Assembly: GCA_021731365.1 (NCBI GenBank)
Contig: JAKFXL010000026.1
Span: 1 to 64,000 of the forward strand
Source: Gammaproteobacteria bacterium
Lineage (GTDB): Bacteria; Pseudomonadota; Gammaproteobacteria; Tenderiales; Tenderiaceae
Length of the DNA: 64,000 nt
Reading direction: 5' to 3'
Under the pieces are notes generated by a model. That model saw nothing but the letters and a program-made list of their open reading frames with translations. It was not told the origin of the DNA and made no database searches. Made by a program: the position numbers and the translations under genes. Below are positions 28,031 through 38,524 of this stretch, in pieces (within the stretch, counting starts at the first letter, position 1; each line of letters begins with the position of its first letter).

Positions 28031-29263
28031 TTAATAACGTGAGGTCCTGTCATAGAGTGTGATGATTCTGGCAGCAGCTACACCTTTCTCTTTCAGGATT
28101 TCCAGCAGACTCTGCTGGCCACCATAGGTGGAGATCACTATTGGAAAGCTCCCGGTGCGCCACTCATGTTCTGGAACCTGATCAGGTGATAGTACCGGTA
28201 ACGAGTGGTACTCGTATCCCTGTTTCATCGGATCACTATCCACCACTACAAAACTGGCGTTCAGTTCAAACAGAGCTGTCAGCAAGGTCAGATACTCGGT
28301 ATGTTGCCCCGCGCCCCAGATCATGATCCGGGGTGCGCCATTCAATGTTGCAATGCGGCGCTTCACCAGCTCGACGTTTTGTTTCCAGACTTCAAGATAG
28401 CTACGTGCCGCTATCAGGCCGCTGGCATCATTACCAACATCTGTTTGTACCGGCCCCTGCTCCGCCACCACCCGCCAGCCGTTATAACCCGCCATCGCTT
28501 CGGCATGAACCACTCGCCAACCGTTCTTTGCCAGCATGCGCTCCAGCGTATTTTTGCTGAAGTGGGTGAGGTGCTGCACGGTGAAAAAACCGACCACATC
28601 CCGATCCTGTAATTCAGCGGCGCGATCGACCACCGGCACCTCTACCACCAGCGCAACAGAAGGCTTCGACAAGGATCTGAGCTGCGCAAGAAAATCATCG
28701 GGATCGGGCAGATGTTCCAGCACATGGAACATGGTGATCACATCCACCTGTGGCAAACCCTTCAGACCATTAAAGTCACAGACACTAAAATCGATACCGG
28801 GGGCATCCTGCGCCACACGATTAAGCGTCTGTTCATCAATATCGATACCGTGACGAGCAAGCGTCTGCGGCAACGCCTTAAGCAGATCGCCATTACCACA
28901 GCCAACATCCAGTAGCGATTGCGCAATGGGAAATTGTCCGTTCAGCCACGCCACCTGTTCACCGATGCGCCCGGCAGTATGACCATAACTGCAACCAGCC
29001 TTATCAAACAGCAGTTGAAACCCTGCCGGTGTATAACAGGGGTTGGTATAGATCAGACCACACTGCTGGCAGCAGACCACACGGTGGTCGGCACGATTGC
29101 AACCTTGTTGGTCGGTAAAGAACTGAAAGTCATACAACGAAAACAGTTCATCTTCCACACTACTGTGACATAAAGGGCAGTGGCGTTGTGACTGTAACGG
29201 TGCAACAACATCGCTGCGCTGCAGCCGTTTTACCCGGGTCCATGGCAACTCTTTCATATTCAT
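28031..29263 (-). CDS. SAM methyltransferase with zinc finger and C-terminal Rossmann-like domain
   Basis: The protein resembles sugar C-methyltransferases (Methyltransf_13/14 layout). An N-terminal Zn-binding domain has CPLCHSS and VCCQQCGLIYTNP; the SAM domain has SLLDVGCGNGDLLKAL (about residue 117), VITMFHVLEHLPDP and FTVQHLTHFS; a C-terminal module starts IMIWGAGQHTEYLTLL. The 410 residues fit the family. It would methylate a sugar or acyl intermediate; whether on C or O cannot be decided. It begins 10 bases after the Gfo/Idh/MocA gene. Confidence 0.82.
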   Translation of the reverse strand: MNMKELPWTRVKRLQRSDVVAPLQSQRHCPLCHSSVEDELFSLYDFQFFTDQQGCNRADHRVVCCQQCGLIYTNPCYTPAGFQLLFDKAGCSYGHTAGRIGEQVAWLNGQFPIAQSLLDVGCGNGDLLKALPQTLARHGIDIDEQTLNRVAQDAPGIDFSVCDFNGLKGLPQVDVITMFHVLEHLPDPDDFLAQLRSLSKPSVALVVEVPVVDRAAELQDRDVVGFFTVQHLTHFSKNTLERMLAKNGWRVVHAEAMAGYNGWRVVAEQGPVQTDVGNDASGLIAARSYLEVWKQNVELVKRRIATLNGAPRIMIWGAGQHTEYLTLLTALFELNASFVVVDSDPMKQGYEYHSLPVLSPDQVPEHEWRTGSFPIVISTYGGQQSLLEILKEKGVAAARIITLYDRTSRY

Positions 29264-29273
29264 TATCTCACTG

Positions 29274-30344
29274 TCATCTTGAAGCTACTGACAATCCATT
29301 GCGCGGCAGAGGAAACATCACCTCAATGCCACCCTGTTGCTGGGAGTGATAAAAGGCCAGCGCCATCTCCAGTGCCGTGCGTGCCTCTTGTGCAGTGGAT
29401 GCTACTTGCAGACACTGCTGATTACCCAACAACGCTGCCACTGCGGCATCCCAGGCGCTGCCTTCATAAACAGGAGCTGCGGTTTCAACCGTTGCTGGCA
29501 TTAGTTCATCAAAGCCACTCATCTGTTCACTTGCTGCGGGGCGATAGAGCGTCAGTCCGTCGTTACCGATTTTGATGCGCCCCTTTGTGCCGACGATGTC
29601 GAATTCAAAAATAAAATAATCTTTCACCTGTCCTTCAATCATTGCCACCACGCCGTTGGCAAAGTGCAAACGCCCCACACCACCACCATCGGCAAGTTCT
29701 TTTTTACTATAGCGATAACCACTCTGTTTATCTTTTTTGGCCTTGCTGACCACTCGCCCCTGCGCCGACAACGGCGCACCAAACCACCAGTGCAGCAGAT
29801 CAAAGGCGTGGGTTCCGGTGTGGATCAGGCTGCCGGAGAAGAGCACATTGACCGAGAGCACGCGACCAATGGTCTCGCTGTCGATAATGCTCTTCACCTG
29901 CTGGTAATCATTAGACCAGCGCCGCATGTGGCCGGTGACAAGCGCGGTATTACTCGCCTCAAGTGCTGCGACCATCTCGTCCGCCTGCTCCAGCGAAGTG
30001 GCCAGCGCCTTCTCGCAAAAGATGGCCGGGATATTCTGTTTGATGGCGGCCATCACCATCCCATGGCGCTCGGTGGCGTAGGCCGCAATGCTGAGCAGAT
30101 CGATCTGCTGCTCTGCCAGCATCTGCTGATAGTTTTCATAGAGTGCTGCAACACCATAACGTTTACCAAATTCACGCCGCGCCTTTTCATCCAGATCACA
30201 CCCGGCCTGAATACGGCAGCCATGTTTGAGATAGGCGCCCACATGGGTGCAGGGTTTGGCGCGCAAGGGATCATCCTCCATGCGCCAGGCGATGCGACCA
30301 AGGCCAATGATTGCTGCGCGTGGCTGTTGATTCAGCGACCTCAT
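29274..30344 (-). CDS. Gfo/Idh/MocA-family oxidoreductase
   Basis: NAD(P)-dependent dehydrogenase/reductase acting on sugars or polyols. The N-terminal Rossmann motif is AAIIGLGRIAWRME, the conserved EKALATSLEQADEMV region (catalytic EK-P motif variant, here EKALA) is at about residue 92, and the C-terminal domain has HTGTHAFDLLHWWFG. The 356 residues match the family. Its start overlaps the SDR gene by 4 nt, so both are coupled. I infer a redox step on a sugar or keto acid of the glycan pathway. Confidence 0.85.
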   Translation of the reverse strand: MRSLNQQPRAAIIGLGRIAWRMEDDPLRAKPCTHVGAYLKHGCRIQAGCDLDEKARREFGKRYGVAALYENYQQMLAEQQIDLLSIAAYATERHGMVMAAIKQNIPAIFCEKALATSLEQADEMVAALEASNTALVTGHMRRWSNDYQQVKSIIDSETIGRVLSVNVLFSGSLIHTGTHAFDLLHWWFGAPLSAQGRVVSKAKKDKQSGYRYSKKELADGGGVGRLHFANGVVAMIEGQVKDYFIFEFDIVGTKGRIKIGNDGLTLYRPAASEQMSGFDELMPATVETAAPVYEGSAWDAAVAALLGNQQCLQVASTAQEARTALEMALAFYHSQQQGGIEVMFPLPRNGLSVASR

Positions 30345-31087
30345 CCCATGTACAACCCGCCATTGACGTTGAGCGTCTGGCCGGTGATGTAGGTTGCTTT
30401 TCCTGAAAGCAAATAAGCGATGGCATCGGCCACCTCCTGCGCCTCACCGGCGCGGGCCAACGGGACATGCAGAGAGATCTTGTCGCGGCCAGTGTCTGAA
30501 TTGAGTTCACCTTGGGTCATCTCCGTCACAATCAGTCCCGGTGATACACAGTTGCAACGGATTGCGTTAGCAGCGCCGACACGTGCCAACGATTTTGTCA
30601 GCGCGATGATGCCGGCCTTGGTGACCGCATAGTGAACAGCCAACATGCCACCCAGCTGACCACCCGATGAGGCGACATTGACAATCACCCCACCGTTGTC
30701 TGCCATGCGCGCCATCACCTCCTGCGAACAGATAAACGCCCCCTTGAGGTTGACGTTGACCATACGTTCCCAATCATCATCGCTGATGGTGGCGAAGGGT
30801 TTCTGTTGCAGGATGCCAGCGTTATTTACCAGACCATGAATGGCCTCGTGATTTCTGACAACATCATTCAGCGCATCCTGAACCTGTTTGCGATCAACGA
30901 TATTGACACGACGACAGAGCACTGGCACAGAGAACTGCTGCAGCTGCGCCTGGGCGCTATCGGCATCCTCCTTACGGCTCTGATACCAGAGTTCCAGCGC
31001 GTAGCCCTGCGCCGCCAGCACCTTGGCTGTAGCCAAACCGATACCACGTGTACCGCCGGTGATGATGACTAGTGGATGTTGTTCCAT
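30341..31087 (-). CDS. Short-chain dehydrogenase/reductase (FabG-like)
   Basis: Classical SDR of 248 residues: N-terminal ITGGTRGIGLATAKVLA cofactor motif, LVNNAGILQ near residue 87, catalytic Ser-Tyr-Lys as VASSGGQ...YAVTKAG with the active-site Tyr and Lys near 155-159, and C-terminal GKATYITGQTLNVNGGLYMG. Similar SDRs (PtmA-like) occur in flagellin glycosylation loci. Substrate unknown; ketone reduction of the side chain is a plausible role. Confidence 0.87.
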   Translation of the reverse strand: MEQHPLVIITGGTRGIGLATAKVLAAQGYALELWYQSRKEDADSAQAQLQQFSVPVLCRRVNIVDRKQVQDALNDVVRNHEAIHGLVNNAGILQQKPFATISDDDWERMVNVNLKGAFICSQEVMARMADNGGVIVNVASSGGQLGGMLAVHYAVTKAGIIALTKSLARVGAANAIRCNCVSPGLIVTEMTQGELNSDTGRDKISLHVPLARAGEAQEVADAIAYLLSGKATYITGQTLNVNGGLYMG

Positions 31088-31102
31088 CAGTAAAACTCCC
31101 TG

Positions 31103-31969
31103 TTAACGTTGTTCCCACTCGTCACGAATCTTCTGCATCGGCCGCAGGCCATCCCTGGGATCGGCGCGCCAGTCACGATCCGCCAGCTCTGAGGCTGACG
31201 GCTGTTTGAGGCCATTACCATCGGCACTAAAACCGCGTTTGACGGTGGCTATTACCTCCGCCATCTGCTGCGGCAACCAGCAGTGACCGCTGGCGTACTC
31301 GGCACCATTGGCATCGAGATCGAGATGAAACTCTATATATTCAGCACCCCAATGGTTGATGGCGCGATAGATCACGGCGGGATCGACTGTATGGTCAGAC
31401 CAGCCAAGCGGCACGCCTGTCGCTTCACGAATTGTGGCGATGGCGGCCAGATTGCAATCCTGCGCCAGGGTTGGGTAGGCCGAGACACAATGCAGCAACG
31501 CCAACGCTTTACCACCTGCATTGTGCATCACTTCGATGGCGTGGTTGATCTCCGGCAGGATTGCCATGCCAGTAGAGACGATGACCGGCTTGCCGGTCTC
31601 AACACACTTGATCAGCAGCTCATCCCATAACAGCTCATACGAAGCGATCTTGTAAAAATCGACATAGGGCAGCAGCTCCTGCACCGCCTCAAGATAAAAA
31701 GGGGTACAGCTGAACTCGATATTTTTTTCGCGGCAACGTTGATACAGATGCGGCAGAAACGCCAGCGGCAGCTCCCACTCTTTGCGTTTACGATGATTTT
31801 CACTCTGCGCCAGGATCACCGGGGCAAAGAGCTGCTCGATTTTAAAGAGTTGAAACTTCACCGCATCACAACCGATCGCAGCGGCGGTATCAATAAATTC
31901 AAGGGCGCGGTTCAGATCACAACTGTGGTTGCTGGAAACTTCCGCAATAAATTTAGGTATCACACTCAT
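31103..31969 (-). CDS. NeuB-family synthase lacking a SAF domain
   Basis: This 288-residue protein is the TIM-barrel part of the NeuB/PseI family: FIAEVSSNHSCDLNRALEFI, CDAVKFQLFK, IASYELLWDELL, VIVSTGMA, LLHCVSAYPT, GWSDHT and EFHLDLD. NeuB enzymes condense phosphoenolpyruvate with an aldose to a 2-keto-3-deoxy acid. The C-terminal antifreeze-like SAF domain, which in the homodimer covers the partner active site and helps bind the sugar, is absent; the chain ends after a short basic tail. A different, perhaps smaller aldehyde acceptor is therefore likely. It overlaps the full NeuB gene by 4 nt. Confidence 0.83.
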   Translation of the reverse strand: MSVIPKFIAEVSSNHSCDLNRALEFIDTAAAIGCDAVKFQLFKIEQLFAPVILAQSENHRKRKEWELPLAFLPHLYQRCREKNIEFSCTPFYLEAVQELLPYVDFYKIASYELLWDELLIKCVETGKPVIVSTGMAILPEINHAIEVMHNAGGKALALLHCVSAYPTLAQDCNLAAIATIREATGVPLGWSDHTVDPAVIYRAINHWGAEYIEFHLDLDANGAEYASGHCWLPQQMAEVIATVKRGFSADGNGLKQPSASELADRDWRADPRDGLRPMQKIRDEWEQR

Positions 31970-33027
31970 TTAATCAGAACTCTGGCTATGGGTGTATCCG
32001 CAGATATATCCTCGCAGGCCACCTTGCCAACCACCAGCGCCATCTCCATACCAGTAAAAAATTTATGCGGATCACCCAATGGCTGTTTGCAGGCCAGCAT
32101 GGATGCTGTGATGGTGGTCCCTTTGGCGATAGCATCAATGCTGCACACGGCAACATGATAATTATATTTGGCGGCCCCCTCCTCTGCCATTAACCCTGTT
32201 GTAATGCCGCGTCCCTTTTGCAAACGGCGAATACGGCGGGCCATCTCACCAAACTCATGCGGTTCGAGGCTGATCGTCTGATCCAGACCGACCATTGAAC
32301 GGTTAAGCGTGAAGTGGCGTTCGATCATCGCCGCACCCAGTAATGAAGATGCTACAGAGAACTCAATGCCCTCCTCATGGCTGCTGAACCCGACTGGTAC
32401 ACCATAACGTTCACGCAGATAAGGGATAGTATCGAGTTTTACCAATGTATCCGGGGTTGGATAGGCGCTGACGCAATGCAGTATCACCAGTGGATTACCC
32501 TTGAGGATTTCGATGGCACGATCACGTTCTTCTATGGTGGTGCCACCGATACTGCAAATAGTCGACACGTGGTAAGCGGCAATTTTTTCCAGTAAAGGGC
32601 CATTTGTCACACTGTGGCTAGCGACCTTGATCACTGTAATGCCCGCCTCCAGCAGAAACTCTAAACTGGGTATATCAAAGGCTGACGCACAGAAAATCAT
32701 TCCCAGCGACTCGGCATATTCACGCAGCTGGATATAGGCGTTTAAATTTAACTCCAGACGCTGCCTCACCGCTCGCTGGGTCTTGCCGAGGGCAGGACAT
32801 TTTTCAAACGGTGCATCGATAAATGCCGCCACTGCCAGATCAGCAGGTGAACGCTTTTGGAGTTTTACAAAACTGGCGCCCGAGAGCGCGGCGGCATGAA
32901 TCATCTGCTGCGCCAGCTCAACACTGCCGTTATGGTTAAGACCGATCTCAGCAATCAGGTGAGTTGGCAACCCTTCGCCAATTTCAATATCACCAAATCC
33001 GGTTGTGAATGTTGTCCGTAAGCTCAC
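31966..33027 (-). CDS. pseI: Nonulosonic acid synthase (PseI/NeuB type)
   Basis: A full-length 353-residue NeuB-family enzyme. The TIM barrel has LIAEIGLNHNGSVELAQQMI, ASFVKLQKRSP, FCASAFD, IKVASHSVTN, ILHCVSAYPTPDTLVKL, GFSSHEEG and ERHFTLNRSMVGLDQ. A C-terminal SAF domain (about residues 290-353) begins VAVCSIDAIAKGTTITASMLA. It would condense PEP with the 6-deoxy-2,4-diamino hexose from PseB/PseC/PseG to give a nine-carbon 2-keto acid. Assignment to PseI rather than LegI rests on the PseB-type first enzyme in the same operon. Confidence 0.82.
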   Translation of the reverse strand: MSLRTTFTTGFGDIEIGEGLPTHLIAEIGLNHNGSVELAQQMIHAAALSGASFVKLQKRSPADLAVAAFIDAPFEKCPALGKTQRAVRQRLELNLNAYIQLREYAESLGMIFCASAFDIPSLEFLLEAGITVIKVASHSVTNGPLLEKIAAYHVSTICSIGGTTIEERDRAIEILKGNPLVILHCVSAYPTPDTLVKLDTIPYLRERYGVPVGFSSHEEGIEFSVASSLLGAAMIERHFTLNRSMVGLDQTISLEPHEFGEMARRIRRLQKGRGITTGLMAEEGAAKYNYHVAVCSIDAIAKGTTITASMLACKQPLGDPHKFFTGMEMALVVGKVACEDISADTPIARVLIK

Positions 33028-33028
33028 A

Positions 33029-33496
33029 CTACTCTCCTTTTACAAAACCATGCTGCCTAAGCCACGCCTGACTCGTATGCCAAATATCTGTTGGTGATGG
33101 TGGATTGGGTGTCTCCGCCTTACCCGGTTCGATCGGCACAACCATGCACCACGGCGGAAGGCAGGGAAGCGCTGGCAAAGGCTGACCACCCGTGGTTTCA
33201 AAGATGCCATTGGCCAGCACGTAGTAGGTTAGATTTGATGGTGGCGTCATGCTCCAGGCCGCCATTCCCATCAAGGTATTACCATCTCCCTCAATCAACA
33301 CCACAGATAATTGAGGTTGACTGCTGGCCAATCCGATGGCCACCGCCAGCGATTCACCCATCCCATGTAACAGATAAAAGCTGTTAGGCTGGTCGATAAA
33401 ATGTGCTGCCTCGCGCGCCGTGAGGCCATTACTGAGAACAAAAAAACTGCCTACATGGCGTGTATAAATATCTTTGATAGCCTCTACCCTATTCAT
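33029..33496 (-). CDS. TPP-dependent decarboxylase, beta (C-terminal) subunit
   Basis: This matches the C-terminal half of phosphonopyruvate/sulfopyruvate decarboxylases: FYLLHGMGESLAVAIGLA, the TPP/Mg motif IEGDGNTLMGM and VLANGIFETTGGQP. The partner half is the preceding gene, which it overlaps by 8 nt. The two are thus a split enzyme, like sulfopyruvate decarboxylase ComD/ComE. The frame is open well upstream, but MNRVEAIKDIY at 33496 is the reasonable start. The chain is short after the GGQP motif, ending in a Pro-rich stretch. Confidence 0.78.
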   Translation of the reverse strand: MNRVEAIKDIYTRHVGSFFVLSNGLTAREAAHFIDQPNSFYLLHGMGESLAVAIGLASSQPQLSVVLIEGDGNTLMGMAAWSMTPPSNLTYYVLANGIFETTGGQPLPALPCLPPWCMVVPIEPGKAETPNPPSPTDIWHTSQAWLRQHGFVKGE

Positions 33497-34004
33497 CCAG
33501 ATTTCCTCGATGAACAAGCAGTACAACAATACATTGTTCCGTTGCGATGATATCTGCTGCTTGCGCAATGGCAGATACACCGTGTGTCTGAAAGTCGAGC
33601 ACGGTGAAGTTTGTGGCATTTAGCAGTGGCAACGTCAGGCGACCCCAATCCTGATGTTGAATCTCTTCCCATGCCAGCTCGCCTCGATTAGATACTACTA
33701 ACAACAGACCCTGGCGATACAGTTCAAACAGACCAAGAATGGCATCCAATGAGAGTCCGAGACCACTGTTTTGCATCAAGACACATGGGTTTTTACCCCC
33801 TATCCTGGCACCAAAGGCTGCCCCCACTGCATGATTTTCCCGTGCTGCAAACTGCTGTGGCTGCAATAGCGGCAATACATTTTTAAAAACGCTATCCGGC
33901 ACCCCACTGAACCAGTCAAAATATTTCATCAACGCTGCTGCAAACTCGCGGCTGCTGGAGATCTGATCAAACAGTGCTCTACCTTTAGCATCCACCCTAT
34001 TCAT
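33489..34004 (-). CDS. TPP-dependent decarboxylase, alpha (N-terminal) subunit
   Basis: A 171-residue protein matching the N-terminal half of phosphonopyruvate decarboxylase: FSGVPDSVFKNVLPLL, the Glu of ARENHAVGAAFGARIGG that activates TPP, and CVLMQNSGLGLSLDAI. With the beta subunit it should decarboxylate a 3-substituted pyruvate to an aldehyde. No phosphoenolpyruvate mutase (PepM) is encoded in the window, so phosphonopyruvate is not an assured substrate. Overlaps the alcohol dehydrogenase gene by 8 nt. Confidence 0.78.
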   Translation of the reverse strand: MNRVDAKGRALFDQISSSREFAAALMKYFDWFSGVPDSVFKNVLPLLQPQQFAARENHAVGAAFGARIGGKNPCVLMQNSGLGLSLDAILGLFELYRQGLLLVVSNRGELAWEEIQHQDWGRLTLPLLNATNFTVLDFQTHGVSAIAQAADIIATEQCIVVLLVHRGNLDE

Positions 34005-35115
34005 AAACTATCTCCTCTACCAATGTTCTGATATTTGTATGGTCGAGGGGACGGCTATTCACCAGTGGTAGACCTTTGTCCTGCAGAATACGGTCAACAA
34101 TATGGTCAATATCACTGGCTACAACACTCCTGTTCAGTGGTGAAATAGTTGTTGGCAATAATGATTTTATCCATGTGCAGAGATATTGCGCGGCATCTGT
34201 GTCGCTGTTGAAGGATTGTGCCGAAAAGTCACTGACAATCTGTTTCAACCGGCCGTTGTAGTGATCACGGTTAAACCGAAGTGCGTGTGGCAAAAGCTGG
34301 GCATTGACCACCCCATGGGAGAGTTTATGAAATTCGGAAAATGCCACTGACAGGGTATGTATCAACCCCGTGCGGCTATTGGTAATACAGATACCACCGT
34401 ATAACGATGCCAACGCCACTCCCTCAAGTTGCTCAATGCCATACTCACCTTGCACAATGGTTATTAAATGACGATGTATTAACCGCATGGCTTCGATGCC
34501 CAGTGGTTCAATAATAGGATTACGTACTTCGTTAAGCAGAGCTTCCAAGGCATGAATAAAACCATCCAGTGCCGTTGCTAATATCTGATTAACGGGCAAG
34601 GTCTGCAACAGGTCAGGAATCACATAAGCCCGCTTTGCCCGCAAACAGTCATCTCCCAGAGTGAATTTTCGACCACTCACTGAGTTGTTTATCACCGCGT
34701 ATTGAGTCACTTCACTGCCGCTGCCACAGGTGGTTGGCATTAACGTAAGTGGTAAAGCGCCGTTGAAACTGCGACTGCCAAACTCGTAATCGGCAATGGC
34801 GCCACCTGAGACCTTAACCAGAGCCAGTGCCTTGGCAAAGTCTAGGGTACTGCCACCACCTGCGGCAAAGATGCTATCAACGACGCCGTCAACAGCCACT
34901 GCACAACGATCAATCTCATCGCTGCTCGGTTCAGCACCACCGCGCTCCATCACGATCACCCGGTTACCGCCAAGTTGCAGCTGCGCCACTATCTTGGCCT
35001 TGTATTCAGGGGCAATGGAACGACTCAGTAACGCCAACGTAACACACCCATCAACCTGTAACTGTTGCAGCTCGGTATTACCAAAGTGGATCTCGGTAGG
35101 GCAATAAAGTCTCAT
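33997..35115 (-). CDS. Iron-containing alcohol dehydrogenase (phosphonoacetaldehyde-reductase-like)
   Basis: A group III iron-type ADH of 372 residues: cofactor motif FAAGGGSTLDFAKAL near residue 85, LMPTTCGSGSEVTQYAV, and metal ligands in ALDGFIHALEAL and THTLSVAFSEFHKLSHG. Among ADHs it is most like those that reduce phosphonoacetaldehyde, and it sits next to the split TPP decarboxylase, a pairing that would give decarboxylation followed by aldehyde reduction. Glycerol or another small alcohol is also possible. No PepM is present in the window. Confidence 0.78.
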   Translation of the reverse strand: MRLYCPTEIHFGNTELQQLQVDGCVTLALLSRSIAPEYKAKIVAQLQLGGNRVIVMERGGAEPSSDEIDRCAVAVDGVVDSIFAAGGGSTLDFAKALALVKVSGGAIADYEFGSRSFNGALPLTLMPTTCGSGSEVTQYAVINNSVSGRKFTLGDDCLRAKRAYVIPDLLQTLPVNQILATALDGFIHALEALLNEVRNPIIEPLGIEAMRLIHRHLITIVQGEYGIEQLEGVALASLYGGICITNSRTGLIHTLSVAFSEFHKLSHGVVNAQLLPHALRFNRDHYNGRLKQIVSDFSAQSFNSDTDAAQYLCTWIKSLLPTTISPLNRSVVASDIDHIVDRILQDKGLPLVNSRPLDHTNIRTLVEEIVYE

Positions 35116-35179
35116 CTACACTCCCCATTACACCCGCTCTTAGGCGATACAGACATTGCAACCATTGGTATGCTGGCCG

Positions 35180-37341
<2,162 letters not shown>

Positions 37342-37618
37342 TTATGGTAATTTATAACCAGTCAACTCAGATCGATTCAATTTCCATGCCACCTATAACA
37401 GGCTTCCATCAGATAAAAATAGACTCCATAGTGGATATTTTGACGAATTATTGGCGATGGCCAGATAAATAAAACAGCATGATGGCGAAACATTGACGGA
37501 ATATGTTCTCTCGTCACTTCGACCAGAGGATAGTAATGACGGCCTGAATAGGGGTGATGTTATGGTGGACGAGAAATAGAGTCCTATGAAAAAGCGATAT
37601 ACAACTTGCCTTCAGGCA

Positions 37619-38521
37619 CTATAAATAGTTAAAAAGTGACAGGCTCTGGATCTTCTGAAACGATTGCTGGGCAGCCTGTAGGCCTGTTAATTGCAAATTC
37701 AAACGCCCCACCGCCTCTGCATAATCAAGGTCCTGTATCTCAGAAAGTAGCCCTTCAAGCTGAATAGTGTACTGTTCATTAATATCTTTCTGACTACTGA
37801 TAGCGTTGATACGTCCGCCGATTTCAGCTCGCACACTAAACAGCTTATCCATTGACGCATCAATATCATCCAGTACTGAACCCACCGAAGTATTGTTATT
37901 AAGCGCAGTGGAGAAGTCATAAACTGTTTTAAATACATTCTGAGTACCACCACCACTGTATGGAAGATCAAAAAATATGGCCGACCCAGGATCAGATGTT
38001 GCAGTTTGTCGCGTGGGACTCACCTGAAGTTTACGTTGACCTTGGTCACCTTGATAGGTATAAACACCCGAACCACTATTGACAACAGGCTCGGTATTTC
38101 CCTGAAACCCAGAAAACAGATACTCACCACTCCCATCTTTGCTATTAGCCAGATCGATCAACTCATCCAACCGTTGTTTAACTTCAGCAGCAATAGCATC
38201 AAGACTCTCTTGTCCCAAGGAGCCATTCTGACTCTGCACTGCCAGCTCACGAATACGCTGCAATGAGTTTCCAGCTGCTGCCAATATCGACTCTTCCGAT
38301 TCTAAACGGGATATCGATCTATCAGCATTTGTCTGATATTGCTTGGTAATACTAAGGCGTTGATTGTTCATCAATACCTGGGTCGATGCCGCGGGGTCTT
38401 CAGCAGGCGTTAAAAATCTCCTCCCTGTTGCAAGTTGCTGCTGGGTCTGACTCAAGGAAGACTGGCGATCAAGTATCGAACCGACCGCCAACCGTTGCAT
38501 CATCTGAGTGGAGATACGCAT
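37619..38521 (-). CDS. flgL: Flagellar hook-filament junction protein FlgL
   Basis: FlgL (HAP3) joins hook to filament. The N-terminus MRISTQMMQRLAVGSILDRQSSLSQTQ and C-terminus with DYAEAVGRLNLQLTGLQAAQQSFQKIQ and ending LSLFNYL are characteristic. The 300-residue length is normal. It lies 3 bases after flgK and is probably read from the FliA-type promoter upstream of flgK. Confidence 0.93.
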   Translation of the reverse strand: MRISTQMMQRLAVGSILDRQSSLSQTQQQLATGRRFLTPAEDPAASTQVLMNNQRLSITKQYQTNADRSISRLESEESILAAAGNSLQRIRELAVQSQNGSLGQESLDAIAAEVKQRLDELIDLANSKDGSGEYLFSGFQGNTEPVVNSGSGVYTYQGDQGQRKLQVSPTRQTATSDPGSAIFFDLPYSGGGTQNVFKTVYDFSTALNNNTSVGSVLDDIDASMDKLFSVRAEIGGRINAISSQKDINEQYTIQLEGLLSEIQDLDYAEAVGRLNLQLTGLQAAQQSFQKIQSLSLFNYL

Positions 38522-38524
38522 AAA

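Noticed and set aside
33029-35115. A complete phosphonate biosynthesis cluster
   Set aside because: The decarboxylase and reductase are there, but no PEP mutase or phosphonate-transfer gene is seen in the window, so only the enzyme families are called.
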